DNA from: Candidatus Pelagibacterales bacterium
GTDB lineage: Bacteria; Pseudomonadota; Alphaproteobacteria; TMED109
Length of the DNA: 43,335 bases
Reading direction: 5' to 3'
NCBI GenBank assembly: GCA_002715265.1
Contig: PAYS01000017.1
Location: forward strand, 23,440-66,774
The position numbers were made by a program, and so were the translations under genes. Under the pieces are notes generated by a model. The model did not search any database. It worked only from the letters and a program-made list of their open reading frames with translations, and had not been told where the DNA came from. Below, piece after piece: positions 1 through 7,914 of the stretch (its first letter is position 1; each line of letters begins with the position of its first letter).

Positions 1-1029
1 TTTTATAGAAGGTTTAATATTTGCAGAAGAAATTAAATAAATTGCGTTATCAAATTCATAGTTTAATAAACTTTTACTAGTATTCTCTATTAAAAAAGTA
101 TTATTTTTATTATCTATTTTAGTAATTTTTATTAAACTTTTAAATTTTTTGAAAATTTTATTATCATTATTTAGTTCGATATTATTTTTAGAATCTCTCT
201 CATCTTGTAATATATTATTAATGTCAGTTATTAATTGTATTATATTCTTAGGCTGATTATTCTTCATTTCGCTTAATACTGAAAGAGAATTTTTAATGTC
301 ATTAGGCATTGTTTGTTTATTCATATGTTCTATAAAATACGTTAGCTTTTTAAGGTTAGGTGTATTATAGATATTATCCTTTAACCAAAATAGGTATAAA
401 ATTGCCTCTTTTTCTTTTAAATTATCTTTAAATTTTTCTATTTCATCTATGTTTTGTACAATTAAGTTATCTTCATTATTACTTATTAATTCATCATAAT
501 TCGAATAATTGTCATATATTTTTTGGATATTTTCTTTATTCAACTTGTTAATAGAGGATTGGTTTTTGAGTTCATTAGATATTTGGTCAATTTCTATTTG
601 ATAACGGTTAAGATAATTTTCTTGTATATCAATAATATTATTTTCTAATTTTAGTAATTTTGTGTTTAGTAATTCAATTTTTTTATCATTTTGAATATAT
701 AAAAATGATATTAATAATAAAATTATAATAAAAACAATTATAAATTTTATTGGTTTTTTAAATTTTAAACTATTAGAAATTATTTCAGTTTGAGTAATAT
801 CTTTCTCTACATTTTTATTCTTATTATTAATTAGTTCCATATTTTGTAAATTATTCATTAAATCCCTATATCTATAAGGAATACCATTTTTTTTCCATTT
901 ATAAATAGATTCAATATTTATATTATGTCCTTTAGAAACCAAAAACCTTTGAATGGCTTTGGCTCCACCAAGGTTTTTAATAGTGGTTGAAATATTTACA
1001 TCTTTATCTTCAGAAGCTTCTTTTTTCAT
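1..1029 (-). CDS. HTH-like / transmembrane / coiled-coil protein downstream of hemD (3' end beyond window)
   Basis: The frame is open for 343 codons from an ATG at 1029 to the window edge, so the C-terminus is missing. Residues about 18-60 look like a short Cro/CII-type helix-turn-helix: a Gly-Gly pair at 21-22, then a segment ending in IYKWKKNGIPYRYRD. Pro93 precedes one strongly hydrophobic membrane segment at about 94-116. The rest is polar and rich in Asn, Lys, Glu and Ile with coiled-coil character. Many alphaproteobacteria carry a mitofilin-like coiled-coil membrane protein (COG4223) after hemD, often followed by hemY, so position and layout suggest a divergent member of that group. The N-terminal HTH-like part is not something I expect in that family. 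Function is unknown. It is probably co-transcribed with hemC-hemD, with a 43-base gap after hemD. Confidence 0.7.
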   Translation of the reverse strand, partial: MKKEASEDKDVNISTTIKNLGGAKAIQRFLVSKGHNINIESIYKWKKNGIPYRYRDLMNNLQNMELINNKNKNVEKDITQTEIISNSLKFKKPIKFIIVFIIILLLISFLYIQNDKKIELLNTKLLKLENNIIDIQENYLNRYQIEIDQISNELKNQSSINKLNKENIQKIYDNYSNYDELISNNEDNLIVQNIDEIEKFKDNLKEKEAILYLFWLKDNIYNTPNLKKLTYFIEHMNKQTMPNDIKNSLSVLSEMKNNQPKNIIQLITDINNILQDERDSKNNIELNNDNKIFKKFKSLIKITKIDNKNNTFLIENTSKSLLNYEFDNAIYLISSANIKPSIK

Positions 1030-1072
1030 ATAAATGCCTCAATTTAAACAAAATAAATTTAATAAAAATAGT

Positions 1073-1795
1073 TTAGTCTTCAATTATAGCATTAGCAAAG
1101 GTTTTTAAGCTTGTGTCATTAACGACTTGAATTTTTTTCCAATTATCTTTTTTGAAAATATTTCCAGTTTTATTGCCTAAGCAAATTATTTTAATATTAT
1201 TTATATCTATATTTTTTGTGAGGTTTATAAAAGTTTTTGCGGTTTCTGGCGAGTATATTATTATATTCTTAATCCTATTATTTTTAATTACTTCAATACT
1301 TTCTTTGGATAAGTTTTTAATAGGTATGGTGTCATATATTATTATGCGCTCAGATTTTAATCTTGCAGTATTAAAACCTGCAATTGGATTATGTGCAATT
1401 TTTTTTCCTCCTATAATAAGTATTTTATTATTGGATGGTTTAACAAATTTTATAATTTCCTTTTCAAGTGATTGCCCTGTATTTGCAGTTGTTTTAATAC
1501 AGTTATATCCATATTTTATGGCAGTTTCATAAGTAACTTTTCCTACACAAAATGTTTGTATATTCTTGAATTTATTATCAATATTTTCTTTTTCAAGTAT
1601 CTCTATAGTAGTGGCACTGGTAAACATTATAGCTGAGTAATTTTTATAATTTATATTTTTATGCTTTATAGCTTTTATTTTAAAAACTGGTTCCACTAAA
1701 ACGTCAAAACCTTTTAATTTTAAAAATTTTTTTAAGGGTAATGCCCTATTTTTTTGTCTTACTATTAAAGTAATATTTTTGTTAGTGAGAATCAT
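1073..1795 (-). CDS. hemD: uroporphyrinogen-III synthase
   Basis: Closes and isomerises hydroxymethylbilane to uroporphyrinogen III, the branch point of heme and related tetrapyrroles, in the cytosol. The protein is 240 residues, a normal length. HemD sequences are poorly conserved, so the call rests on the two-lobed alpha/beta pattern and on context. Segments such as MFTSATTIEIL (about 57-67) and IIIYSPETAKTFINL (about 178-192) match the family's 'FTS' and 'SP.t' substrate-binding loops. Its start overlaps the end of hemC by 14 bases on the same strand, which implies translational coupling. The membrane coiled-coil gene follows. Confidence 0.9.
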   Translation of the reverse strand: MILTNKNITLIVRQKNRALPLKKFLKLKGFDVLVEPVFKIKAIKHKNINYKNYSAIMFTSATTIEILEKENIDNKFKNIQTFCVGKVTYETAIKYGYNCIKTTANTGQSLEKEIIKFVKPSNNKILIIGGKKIAHNPIAGFNTARLKSERIIIYDTIPIKNLSKESIEVIKNNRIKNIIIYSPETAKTFINLTKNIDINNIKIICLGNKTGNIFKKDNWKKIQVVNDTSLKTFANAIIED

Positions 1796-2699
1796 TTTTT
1801 AGTAACTCTGACGCCCCTTGTTTAATAAGGTTTTCTCCTAGCTGATGACCTAAAGCACAAGAATCTTTTAATTCACCATTTATGCTGTCTTTAATAAAAG
1901 AGTCTCCATTTCTGGAATATACTGTAGAATTAATAGAAATTTTATTATTTTTTATTTTTGAATTTACAGCTATTGAAGAGTTACAATTTCCATTTAATTT
2001 TTCAAGAACAGCTCTTTCCGCTCTAGCCTGATATGTAACCGGATAATTTTTCATATTAAATAGTATATTTTTTATTTCATTATTAGTTTTTAAATATGTT
2101 ATTGCAATTATCCCTTGTCCTGCAGTAGTTAAAAAATTTGGACTTCTTAAAATTGCATAATGAACTTTAATTTTTAATCTTTTAATACCAGCTAGAGCTA
2201 AAATAATAGCATCTAAATTTTTTTCTTTAATTTTATTTATTCGAGTTTGAATATTGCCTCTTATGGTAACAATATTAATATCCGGCCTTATATTTTTTAT
2301 TTGAGAGAATCTCCTAGGACTAGAGGTTCCTATTTTGCTGCCAAAAGGAAGATCTGTCAGCTTAGTAATATTATTTTTAGAAATTAATACATCACTAATA
2401 CTACTTCTAGGAAGAATATAGGCTAAATCAATTTTATTAGAAATTACTGTGGGTACATCTTTTAATGAATGAACAGCTATATCTATCTTCTTGTTTAAAA
2501 GAGCTTCATCTAGTTCTTTGGTAAACAAACTTTTCCCTCCAATTTCTGATAAGGGTTTATTAATAAATTTATCTGCTGTAGTCTGTATTTTAATTAATTT
2601 CCCTTCTTTAATTTTTTTATTCACTTGGTTTGCTTGCCAAAGTGCTAAGGGACTTTTTCTAGTTCCAATTAATATAGGTTTACAGGTTTTTTTTATCAT
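1782..2699 (-). CDS. hemC: porphobilinogen deaminase (hydroxymethylbilane synthase)
   Basis: Polymerises four porphobilinogen units into hydroxymethylbilane for heme synthesis. The 305-residue length is typical. Visible motifs are IGTRKSPLALWQ near the N-terminus (11-22), HSLKDVPT at 77-84, GTSSPRR at 124-130, RGNIQTR at 147-153 and GQG near 194. The Cys that holds the dipyrromethane cofactor is most likely C239 in LNGNCNSS; the residue before it is Asn rather than the Gly seen in E. coli. ATG start at 2699 has no evident Shine-Dalgarno sequence. It is transcribed divergently from tsaD across a 61-base gap that contains a palindromic -10 element. Confidence 0.96.
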   Translation of the reverse strand: MIKKTCKPILIGTRKSPLALWQANQVNKKIKEGKLIKIQTTADKFINKPLSEIGGKSLFTKELDEALLNKKIDIAVHSLKDVPTVISNKIDLAYILPRSSISDVLISKNNITKLTDLPFGSKIGTSSPRRFSQIKNIRPDINIVTIRGNIQTRINKIKEKNLDAIILALAGIKRLKIKVHYAILRSPNFLTTAGQGIIAITYLKTNNEIKNILFNMKNYPVTYQARAERAVLEKLNGNCNSSIAVNSKIKNNKISINSTVYSRNGDSFIKDSINGELKDSCALGHQLGENLIKQGASELLKNDSH

Positions 2700-2744
2700 T
2701 ATTTATTTGTACATCATTTTAAACTGTTAAAAAACATTAATCAT

Positions 2745-2754
2745 ATTATATAAT
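2745..2754. promoter_or_regulatory. Palindromic -10 element shared by hemC and tsaD
   Basis: ATTATATAAT is its own reverse complement, so a consensus TATAAT is present on both strands: plus 2749-2754 and minus 2750-2745. On the plus strand, start of transcription about 6-7 bases downstream would fall on or just before the tsaD ATG at 2761, giving a leaderless or nearly leaderless mRNA; tsaD has no Shine-Dalgarno sequence. On the minus strand the hemC leader would be about 40 bases. No convincing -35 hexamer is seen for either direction. Confidence 0.5.
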
Positions 2755-2760
2755 AGTACT

Positions 2761-3792
2761 ATGATTGTATTAGGTATAGAAACAAGTTGTGATGAAACCG
2801 CTGCGGCTTTGGTTAATACAAATTATGAAATATTATCTGAGTGCATTTATAGTCAGGTAAAAATTCATAAGGAATATTTGGGGGTTGTGCCTGAATTAGC
2901 CGCTCGAAGCCATGTAGATCATTGTGACAAAGTAATTTATGAAGTTTTAAAGAAAGCTAATTTGTCTGTTTTTGAAATTGATGCGATTGCTGCCACTGCG
3001 GGGCCTGGTTTGATAGGTGGTTTATTAGTTGGTTTAACTGCAGCCAAGGCAATTTCGTGTGTGGCAAATAAGCCTTTTTTAGGAATAAATCATTTAGATG
3101 GTCACGCGCTTATGCCAAGATTTACTCATAAGTTGGATTTCCCTTATTTATCGCTTTTGATATCAGGAGGTCATAGTATGTTTCTTTCTGTAGAGGGTCC
3201 GGGAAAATATGTTGTTTTAGGACAGTCTATTGATGATGCACTTGGTGAGGCCTTTGATAAAACAGGACGTTTGCTTGGTTTAGGCTATCCTGGGGGGCCA
3301 GAAATAGAAAAAATATCTCAAAATGGTACAGAAAATAAATTTCAGTTTCCTCAACCACTTAAGGGTAGGAATAATTGTGATTTTTCATTTTCAGGTTTAA
3401 AAACCTCTGTTCGTCAATTAGCAGAATCATTATCTCCATTATCTGATAAAGATAAGAGCGATATAGCTGCATCATTTCAGCAAACTATATGTAAAATAAT
3501 TGAAGAAAGAACTCAAAAAGCTATCTCTATGTTTTTGAAACTGCATCCTGACTCAAAAGTTATGTCCGCTTCCGGAGGGGTGGCTTCTAATGTAGAAATA
3601 AAAAGTGCTTTACAGAAAGTAGCTAAAAAAAATGATTTCGAGTTATACGTTCCTTCTCCAAAACTATGTACAGATAATGGAATTATGATAGCTTGGGCAG
3701 GAATAGAACATAGAAGAATAGGTTATAAAAGCGATTATTCATTTGATGCATTAGCTAGGTGGCCTTTGGGAGAAAAAACTTATGAAATATAA
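2761..3792 (+). CDS. tsaD: tRNA N6-adenosine threonylcarbamoyltransferase TsaD
   Basis: Transfers the threonylcarbamoyl group to A37 of ANN-decoding tRNAs (t6A), working with TsaB, TsaE and TsaC/TsaC2. The 343-residue protein has the ASKHA fold. GIETSCDETAAAL lies at 5-17, metal-binding H111 and H115 sit in INHLDGHALMPR, and SLLISGGHS, DDALGEAFDKTGRLLGLGYPGG and a C-terminal CTDNG-IAWAG stretch follow. All family motifs seem intact. The 3' end overlaps gpsA by 11 bases, a common alphaproteobacterial pairing. There is no Shine-Dalgarno sequence, in line with the promoter placing transcription start at the ATG. Confidence 0.98.
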   Translation: MIVLGIETSCDETAAALVNTNYEILSECIYSQVKIHKEYLGVVPELAARSHVDHCDKVIYEVLKKANLSVFEIDAIAATAGPGLIGGLLVGLTAAKAISCVANKPFLGINHLDGHALMPRFTHKLDFPYLSLLISGGHSMFLSVEGPGKYVVLGQSIDDALGEAFDKTGRLLGLGYPGGPEIEKISQNGTENKFQFPQPLKGRNNCDFSFSGLKTSVRQLAESLSPLSDKDKSDIAASFQQTICKIIEERTQKAISMFLKLHPDSKVMSASGGVASNVEIKSALQKVAKKNDFELYVPSPKLCTDNGIMIAWAGIEHRRIGYKSDYSFDALARWPLGEKTYEI

Positions 3793-4780
3793 ATATGCGG
3801 TTGTTGGCGCAGGTGCATGGGGAACTGCTATAGCTAATTTCTTGGCCAAAAATAATAATGACAAAGTTTTAATCTGGGCGAAGGAAAATAGATTAGTAGA
3901 TCAAATTAATAAATATAATAGAAATGATTTATTTCTTCCTGAAATAAACTTAGAAAAAAATATTATAGCTACAAATCAAATTAAAGATATTATTGCAGAT
4001 TATATTTTTTACGTAACTCCTTCTCAATTTTTTAAAAAAATATTAATTAAACATAAAAAATACATACCTAAAACTGCGAAAGTTATTATTTGTTCTAAAG
4101 GAATAGAGATCAATACGGGTTTTATGATGAGTGATATTTTTGAAAGTGTTTTGCTAAAAGATAATTACTTTATTTTATCAGGCCCATCATTTGCAAAAGA
4201 GGTGGCTAGTGGATTGCCTGCGGCACTCGTTATCGCATCTATAGATATAAAAGAGTCTATTTCACTCGCCAATATAATTTCAAAAAGAAATTTTAGAATA
4301 TATCCTAGTGATGATGTTGCTGGGGTTCAATTAGGAGGAGCTATTAAAAATATATATGCAATTGGAGCTGGTATAGTAAAAGGCTTAAATTATGGAGAAA
4401 ATGCTAGGGCTGCATTTCTTACTCGTTGCATAGCAGAAATGGTAAAAATTTGTGATGTAATGGGAGGAAAAAAAGAGACTATTTATGGTTTATCATGCAT
4501 AGGTGATATTTTATTAACTTGCAATAGTGAAAAATCTAGAAATTTTGTTTTAGGCAAATCCCTTGGCGAAGGAAAAGAAATAAAAAATATATTAACTACA
4601 AATAAAACTATTGCAGAAGGTTATTTTACCACTCAAGCATTCTTTCCTATTCTAAAAAAAAACAAAATAGATGCTCCTATAATGATAGGGATATATAATA
4701 TCTTATTTAATAATTTTAGTCTTAAAACTGTTGTTAATTCATTGCTTAATAGACCTGTAAAAAATAGTGAGTTTGATTAA
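3782..4780 (+). CDS. gpsA: NAD(P)-dependent glycerol-3-phosphate dehydrogenase
   Basis: Reduces dihydroxyacetone phosphate to sn-glycerol 3-phosphate, the backbone of phospholipids. 332 residues, usual length. The Rossmann motif [16 protein letters not shown] is at about 7-22. [16 protein letters not shown] follows at mid-protein, and [18 protein letters not shown] contains the catalytic Lys. [11 protein letters not shown] is the substrate-binding signature. It overlaps tsaD by 11 bases, so the two are probably translationally coupled. Its TAA stop overlaps the stop of convergent dapD. Confidence 0.97.
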   Translation: MKYKYAVVGAGAWGTAIANFLAKNNNDKVLIWAKENRLVDQINKYNRNDLFLPEINLEKNIIATNQIKDIIADYIFYVTPSQFFKKILIKHKKYIPKTAKVIICSKGIEINTGFMMSDIFESVLLKDNYFILSGPSFAKEVASGLPAALVIASIDIKESISLANIISKRNFRIYPSDDVAGVQLGGAIKNIYAIGAGIVKGLNYGENARAAFLTRCIAEMVKICDVMGGKKETIYGLSCIGDILLTCNSEKSRNFVLGKSLGEGKEIKNILTTNKTIAEGYFTTQAFFPILKKNKIDAPIMIGIYNILFNNFSLKTVVNSLLNRPVKNSEFD

Positions 4781-5616
4781 TCTCGCAGTAGCTCATTAAT
4801 GGAGGTTTTTGCCCTAGTTTTTTCATCAACTTTTTTTACTATAACAGCACAATATAAAGATAAATCACCATTATTACTTTTTTCTGTTTTTAATGAACCT
4901 GGTACAACTACTGAATAAGCAGGAACTTTTCCATAAAAAGTATTTCCAGTTTCTCTATCAATTATTTTTGTGGAGGCTCCAATATATACGCCCATTGATA
5001 TTACTGCACCTTCTTCTACTATTACACCTTCTGCAATTTCAGATCTGGCTCCAATGAAACAATTATCTTCAATAATTACAGGAGTGGCTTGTAAGGGGTC
5101 TAAGACTCCTCCTAAACCCACACCTCCAGAAATATGACAGTTATTTCCTACTTGAGCGCATGAACCAACTGTAGCCCATGTATCTATCATTGTTCCTGAT
5201 CCTACTCTTGCGCCCAAATTAACGAAGGAGGGCATTAAAACTGCATCAGGCGCTATGTATGCGCTATATCTTACAACAGAACCTGGTACTGTCCTAAAAC
5301 CAGAATCGATAAAGTCTTTATTGTTCCATTTTGAAAATTTTGAGGGTACTTTATCCCACCAATTACTATTTCCTGGGCCTCCTGATATTTCAGCCATAGG
5401 CCATAATTTAAATGATAATAAAACTGCTTTCTTTAGCCACTGATTTACAATCCAATCTTCATCTATCTTTTGACTAACTCTAACTTCTCCATTATCTAAA
5501 AGTGCTAAACATTTTTCAATTATATCTCTTTCATTTCCCGAAGTTTTTGAGTTTATATTATTTCTATTTTCCCATATTATTTCTATCTCTTTTTCGAGTT
5601 CTAGTAGATTTATCAT
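4777..5616 (-). CDS. dapD: 2,3,4,5-tetrahydropyridine-2,6-dicarboxylate N-succinyltransferase
   Basis: Adds succinyl from succinyl-CoA to tetrahydrodipicolinate in the succinylase branch of lysine and diaminopimelate synthesis. 279 residues, as usual. An N-terminal helical domain (about 1-100) carries the [16 protein letters not shown] stretch. It is followed by left-handed beta-helix hexapeptide repeats ([36 protein letters not shown] and others). The C-terminal [14 protein letters not shown] motif is intact. It ends on the stop of gpsA and is the last gene of the minus-strand run from rpmH. No dapE is present in the window. Confidence 0.97.
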   Translation of the reverse strand: MINLLELEKEIEIIWENRNNINSKTSGNERDIIEKCLALLDNGEVRVSQKIDEDWIVNQWLKKAVLLSFKLWPMAEISGGPGNSNWWDKVPSKFSKWNNKDFIDSGFRTVPGSVVRYSAYIAPDAVLMPSFVNLGARVGSGTMIDTWATVGSCAQVGNNCHISGGVGLGGVLDPLQATPVIIEDNCFIGARSEIAEGVIVEEGAVISMGVYIGASTKIIDRETGNTFYGKVPAYSVVVPGSLKTEKSNNGDLSLYCAVIVKKVDEKTRAKTSINELLRD

Positions 5617-5662
5617 TATATTCTCTTCTCTTTATTGTGTATGATATACAGTATTAAATTAT

Positions 5663-6352
5663 TCAGTTATTTATATATATGTTTATATTATTAAGCAACT
5701 TAGTTAAGTCATATGTGGTATAGTCAATATATTTCATATTTATTGCTTTTTTTTTATTTTTTTCATCAGGGTGGTTGGTGCTTTTAATTAATACTGTTTT
5801 AAATCCTACTATTTTTGGATTTTTTAAATTAATTTCTATGTCCTCAAAAAAAACTGACCTATTAGGGTTGATTTCATATTTTGTAATAAACTTATCTAGA
5901 GATTTATTGGAGGGTTTAGGTATGTAGTTTGCATCTTTAATATCGAATATATTAAAAAGTGAATAATCTATATTTAAATTTTTTAAAACATTAATAGCAT
6001 GGGCCTTAGATCCATTAGTATAAATATATAATTTTCCAGGCAGTTTTTTTAGTTCATTTTCAAGTTTAGAATTTTCAGTTAATGAAGATGCATCGATATT
6101 GTGAACATATTTTAAAAATTTGTCTGGATCTACTTTATGATGTTTCATTAAACCAAAAAGAGTAGTGCCATATTTTTTATAATATTTTTTTTGTATTTTA
6201 TGTGCATCAATTTCAGATACATCTAAAGTTTCACTTATGAACTTTTTCATTTTTTTATCTATTTTGTTAAATAGATTTGAAGCGGCAGGATATAAAGTAT
6301 TGTCTAAATCAAATACCCAATAATCTATATTATTTAAATTATATTTTACCAT
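5663..6352 (-). CDS. HAD-family pyrimidine 5'-nucleotidase-like phosphatase
   Basis: Putative cytosolic phosphatase of the SDT1/pyrimidine 5'-nucleotidase branch of the HAD superfamily, 229 residues. Motif I is DLDNTLYPAASN starting at 15, with nucleophile D15 and acid D17. The cap region is helical (about 22-100). Motif II is in YIYTNGSKAHA, motif III Lys in PKPSNKSLDKF, and motif IV in FFEDIEINLKNPK. This nucleotidase next to argB or dapD is common in alphaproteobacteria. The physiological substrate is not known; a nucleoside monophosphate is the family expectation. It lies 10 bases downstream of argB. Confidence 0.85.
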   Translation of the reverse strand: MVKYNLNNIDYWVFDLDNTLYPAASNLFNKIDKKMKKFISETLDVSEIDAHKIQKKYYKKYGTTLFGLMKHHKVDPDKFLKYVHNIDASSLTENSKLENELKKLPGKLYIYTNGSKAHAINVLKNLNIDYSLFNIFDIKDANYIPKPSNKSLDKFITKYEINPNRSVFFEDIEINLKNPKIVGFKTVLIKSTNHPDEKNKKKAINMKYIDYTTYDLTKLLNNINIYINN

Positions 6353-6362
6353 TTAATAATAT

Positions 6363-7265
6363 TTAATCAATCATGGTTCCATAGCCACCTTTAGTAAAAA
6401 CCTCTCTTAATATGGCGTGTTTAACGCGACCATCTATAATCACCGCCGCTTTTACTCCCGATTTAACTGTTTTTAAACATGTTTCAATTTTTGGGATCAT
6501 GCCTCCAGTAATGATATTTTCTTCTATCATTTTTGTTGCAGTATCCACTGATATCTCTGATATTAATTTTTTATTCGAGTCGAGAACCCCTTCTACATCC
6601 GTTAAAAGCAATATTCTTTCTGCTTTTAATGCGCTAGCAATATGTCCTGCAGCAGTATCTGCGTTTATATTAAAAGTTGCACCATTTTTTCCATAACCAA
6701 CTGGAGCGATTACTGGTATTATTTGATTAGAAGATAATTGATTTATAATTGACGGATTTATCTTCTGAGGCTCTCCTACAAAACCAATATCTAAAAATTT
6801 TTCTATATTTGAATCTTTGTCTTTTATTTTACTTTTTAATTTTTGTGCAAATATTATTTTTCCATCTTTGCCAGACAAGCCTACAGCTGTACTATTTGTT
6901 TTATTAATTTTATTTACGATATCTTTATTTATAGAGCCGGATAAAACCATTTCTACAATTTTTACGGTTTCCTCATTAGTAACTCTTAATCCTTCAATAA
7001 ATTTGCTTTCAATATTCAGTTTTTCTAGCATTGCACCAATTTGAGGCCCTCCACCATGAACTATTACTGGTTTTATTCCTAGTTTTTCTAAATATGAAAT
7101 ATCTTGAGCAAAAGATATGGACAGAGACTCGTCCCCCATTGCATGACCACCATATTTAATCACAAAATATTTACCCTTAAACTTTTGTATAAATAGTTCT
7201 ATTGTTTCAACTTTAATATTTAAAGTTGCTGATATTTTATCAATTATCTCTTTTTTTTTAGACAT
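6363..7265 (-). CDS. argB: acetylglutamate kinase
   Basis: Phosphorylates N-acetylglutamate in arginine synthesis. 300 residues, amino-acid kinase fold. KYGGHAMGD (about 38-46) carries the phosphate-binding Lys and Gly residues, and PVIVHGGGPQIGAMLEKL is the N-acetylglutamate site. NINADTAAGHIASAL and a late GGMIPKIETC segment are also typical. The ATG at 7265 shares a base with the TAA stop of the upstream yihA gene, which suggests coupling. Many feedback-inhibited enzymes have an N-terminal helix; a helix of about 25 residues is present here, but regulation cannot be judged from sequence alone. Confidence 0.97.
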   Translation of the reverse strand: MSKKKEIIDKISATLNIKVETIELFIQKFKGKYFVIKYGGHAMGDESLSISFAQDISYLEKLGIKPVIVHGGGPQIGAMLEKLNIESKFIEGLRVTNEETVKIVEMVLSGSINKDIVNKINKTNSTAVGLSGKDGKIIFAQKLKSKIKDKDSNIEKFLDIGFVGEPQKINPSIINQLSSNQIIPVIAPVGYGKNGATFNINADTAAGHIASALKAERILLLTDVEGVLDSNKKLISEISVDTATKMIEENIITGGMIPKIETCLKTVKSGVKAAVIIDGRVKHAILREVFTKGGYGTMID

Positions 7266-7900
7266 TAAATATTCTCTTTTTTTTTCTCTATTTGACTAAT
7301 ATATGAATGAATTTTTTCTATACCTATTTTATTTTTTGAGCTCGTAATAATTACCTCTGGATAAGAGGCAGCATATTCATTTAACTTTAGTTTTGTTTCA
7401 TTATATATATTTTTAAGATAACTTTCAGTTACTTTATCAGATTTAGTTAAAATACATTGGAAATTCACTCCCATAACATTTAGTAAATTCATGAGTTCTT
7501 TGTCATTGTCTTTGATTCCTCTTCTAGAATCTATTAATATAAATGCTCTAATAAGGGAAGATCTATTCACAAAATATTTATTTAATAATTTGTTCCAATT
7601 ATTTATTTTTTCCTTAGGAGCCTTTGCATATCCATATCCTGGAAGGTCTGAAATTATGATACTGTCTTCCATATTATAAAAATGTATAAGTTGCGTTCTT
7701 CCAGGCGTGTTACTTGTTCTTGCTAATGATCTTTTATTACATATTGCATTAATTAAACTAGATTTTCCTACATTAGACCTTCCAGCAAAACATATCTCGG
7801 GAAGATTCAAATCGGGAAAATTTTTATGGTTTGCGGCTGCCGTATAATGCTCTATTCTTCTATTAAAAATTAAAATATTTTTTTTAATTTTTGTTTTCAC
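7265..7900 (-). CDS. yihA: ribosome biogenesis GTPase YihA/YsxC (EngB)
   Basis: GTPase needed for assembly of the large ribosomal subunit. 211 residues. The G1 P-loop GRSNVGKSSLINAI starts at residue 40. A switch I threonine lies in ARTSNTPGRTQLIHF. G3 DLPGYGYAKAP is the family hallmark, G4 is TKSD, and G5 lies near TSSKNKIG. It sits 14 bases after yidC and overlaps argB by one base. The yidC-yihA-argB order is a familiar alphaproteobacterial block. Confidence 0.96.
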   Translation of the reverse strand: MKTKIKKNILIFNRRIEHYTAAANHKNFPDLNLPEICFAGRSNVGKSSLINAICNKRSLARTSNTPGRTQLIHFYNMEDSIIISDLPGYGYAKAPKEKINNWNKLLNKYFVNRSSLIRAFILIDSRRGIKDNDKELMNLLNVMGVNFQCILTKSDKVTESYLKNIYNETKLKLNEYAASYPEVIITSSKNKIGIEKIHSYISQIEKKKENI

Positions 7901-7914
7901 TGTTTTTCCATCAA

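Noticed and set aside
1152-1532. A 126-codon open frame on the plus strand opposite hemD
   Set aside because: It is fully antisense to a well-supported gene, gives a low-complexity hydrophobic product and has no ribosome binding site.
1782-2699. HemC with Asn before the cofactor Cys, considered as a lost active site
   Set aside because: The Cys itself is present, other motifs are intact, and I recall that alphaproteobacterial HemC proteins vary at this neighbouring position.
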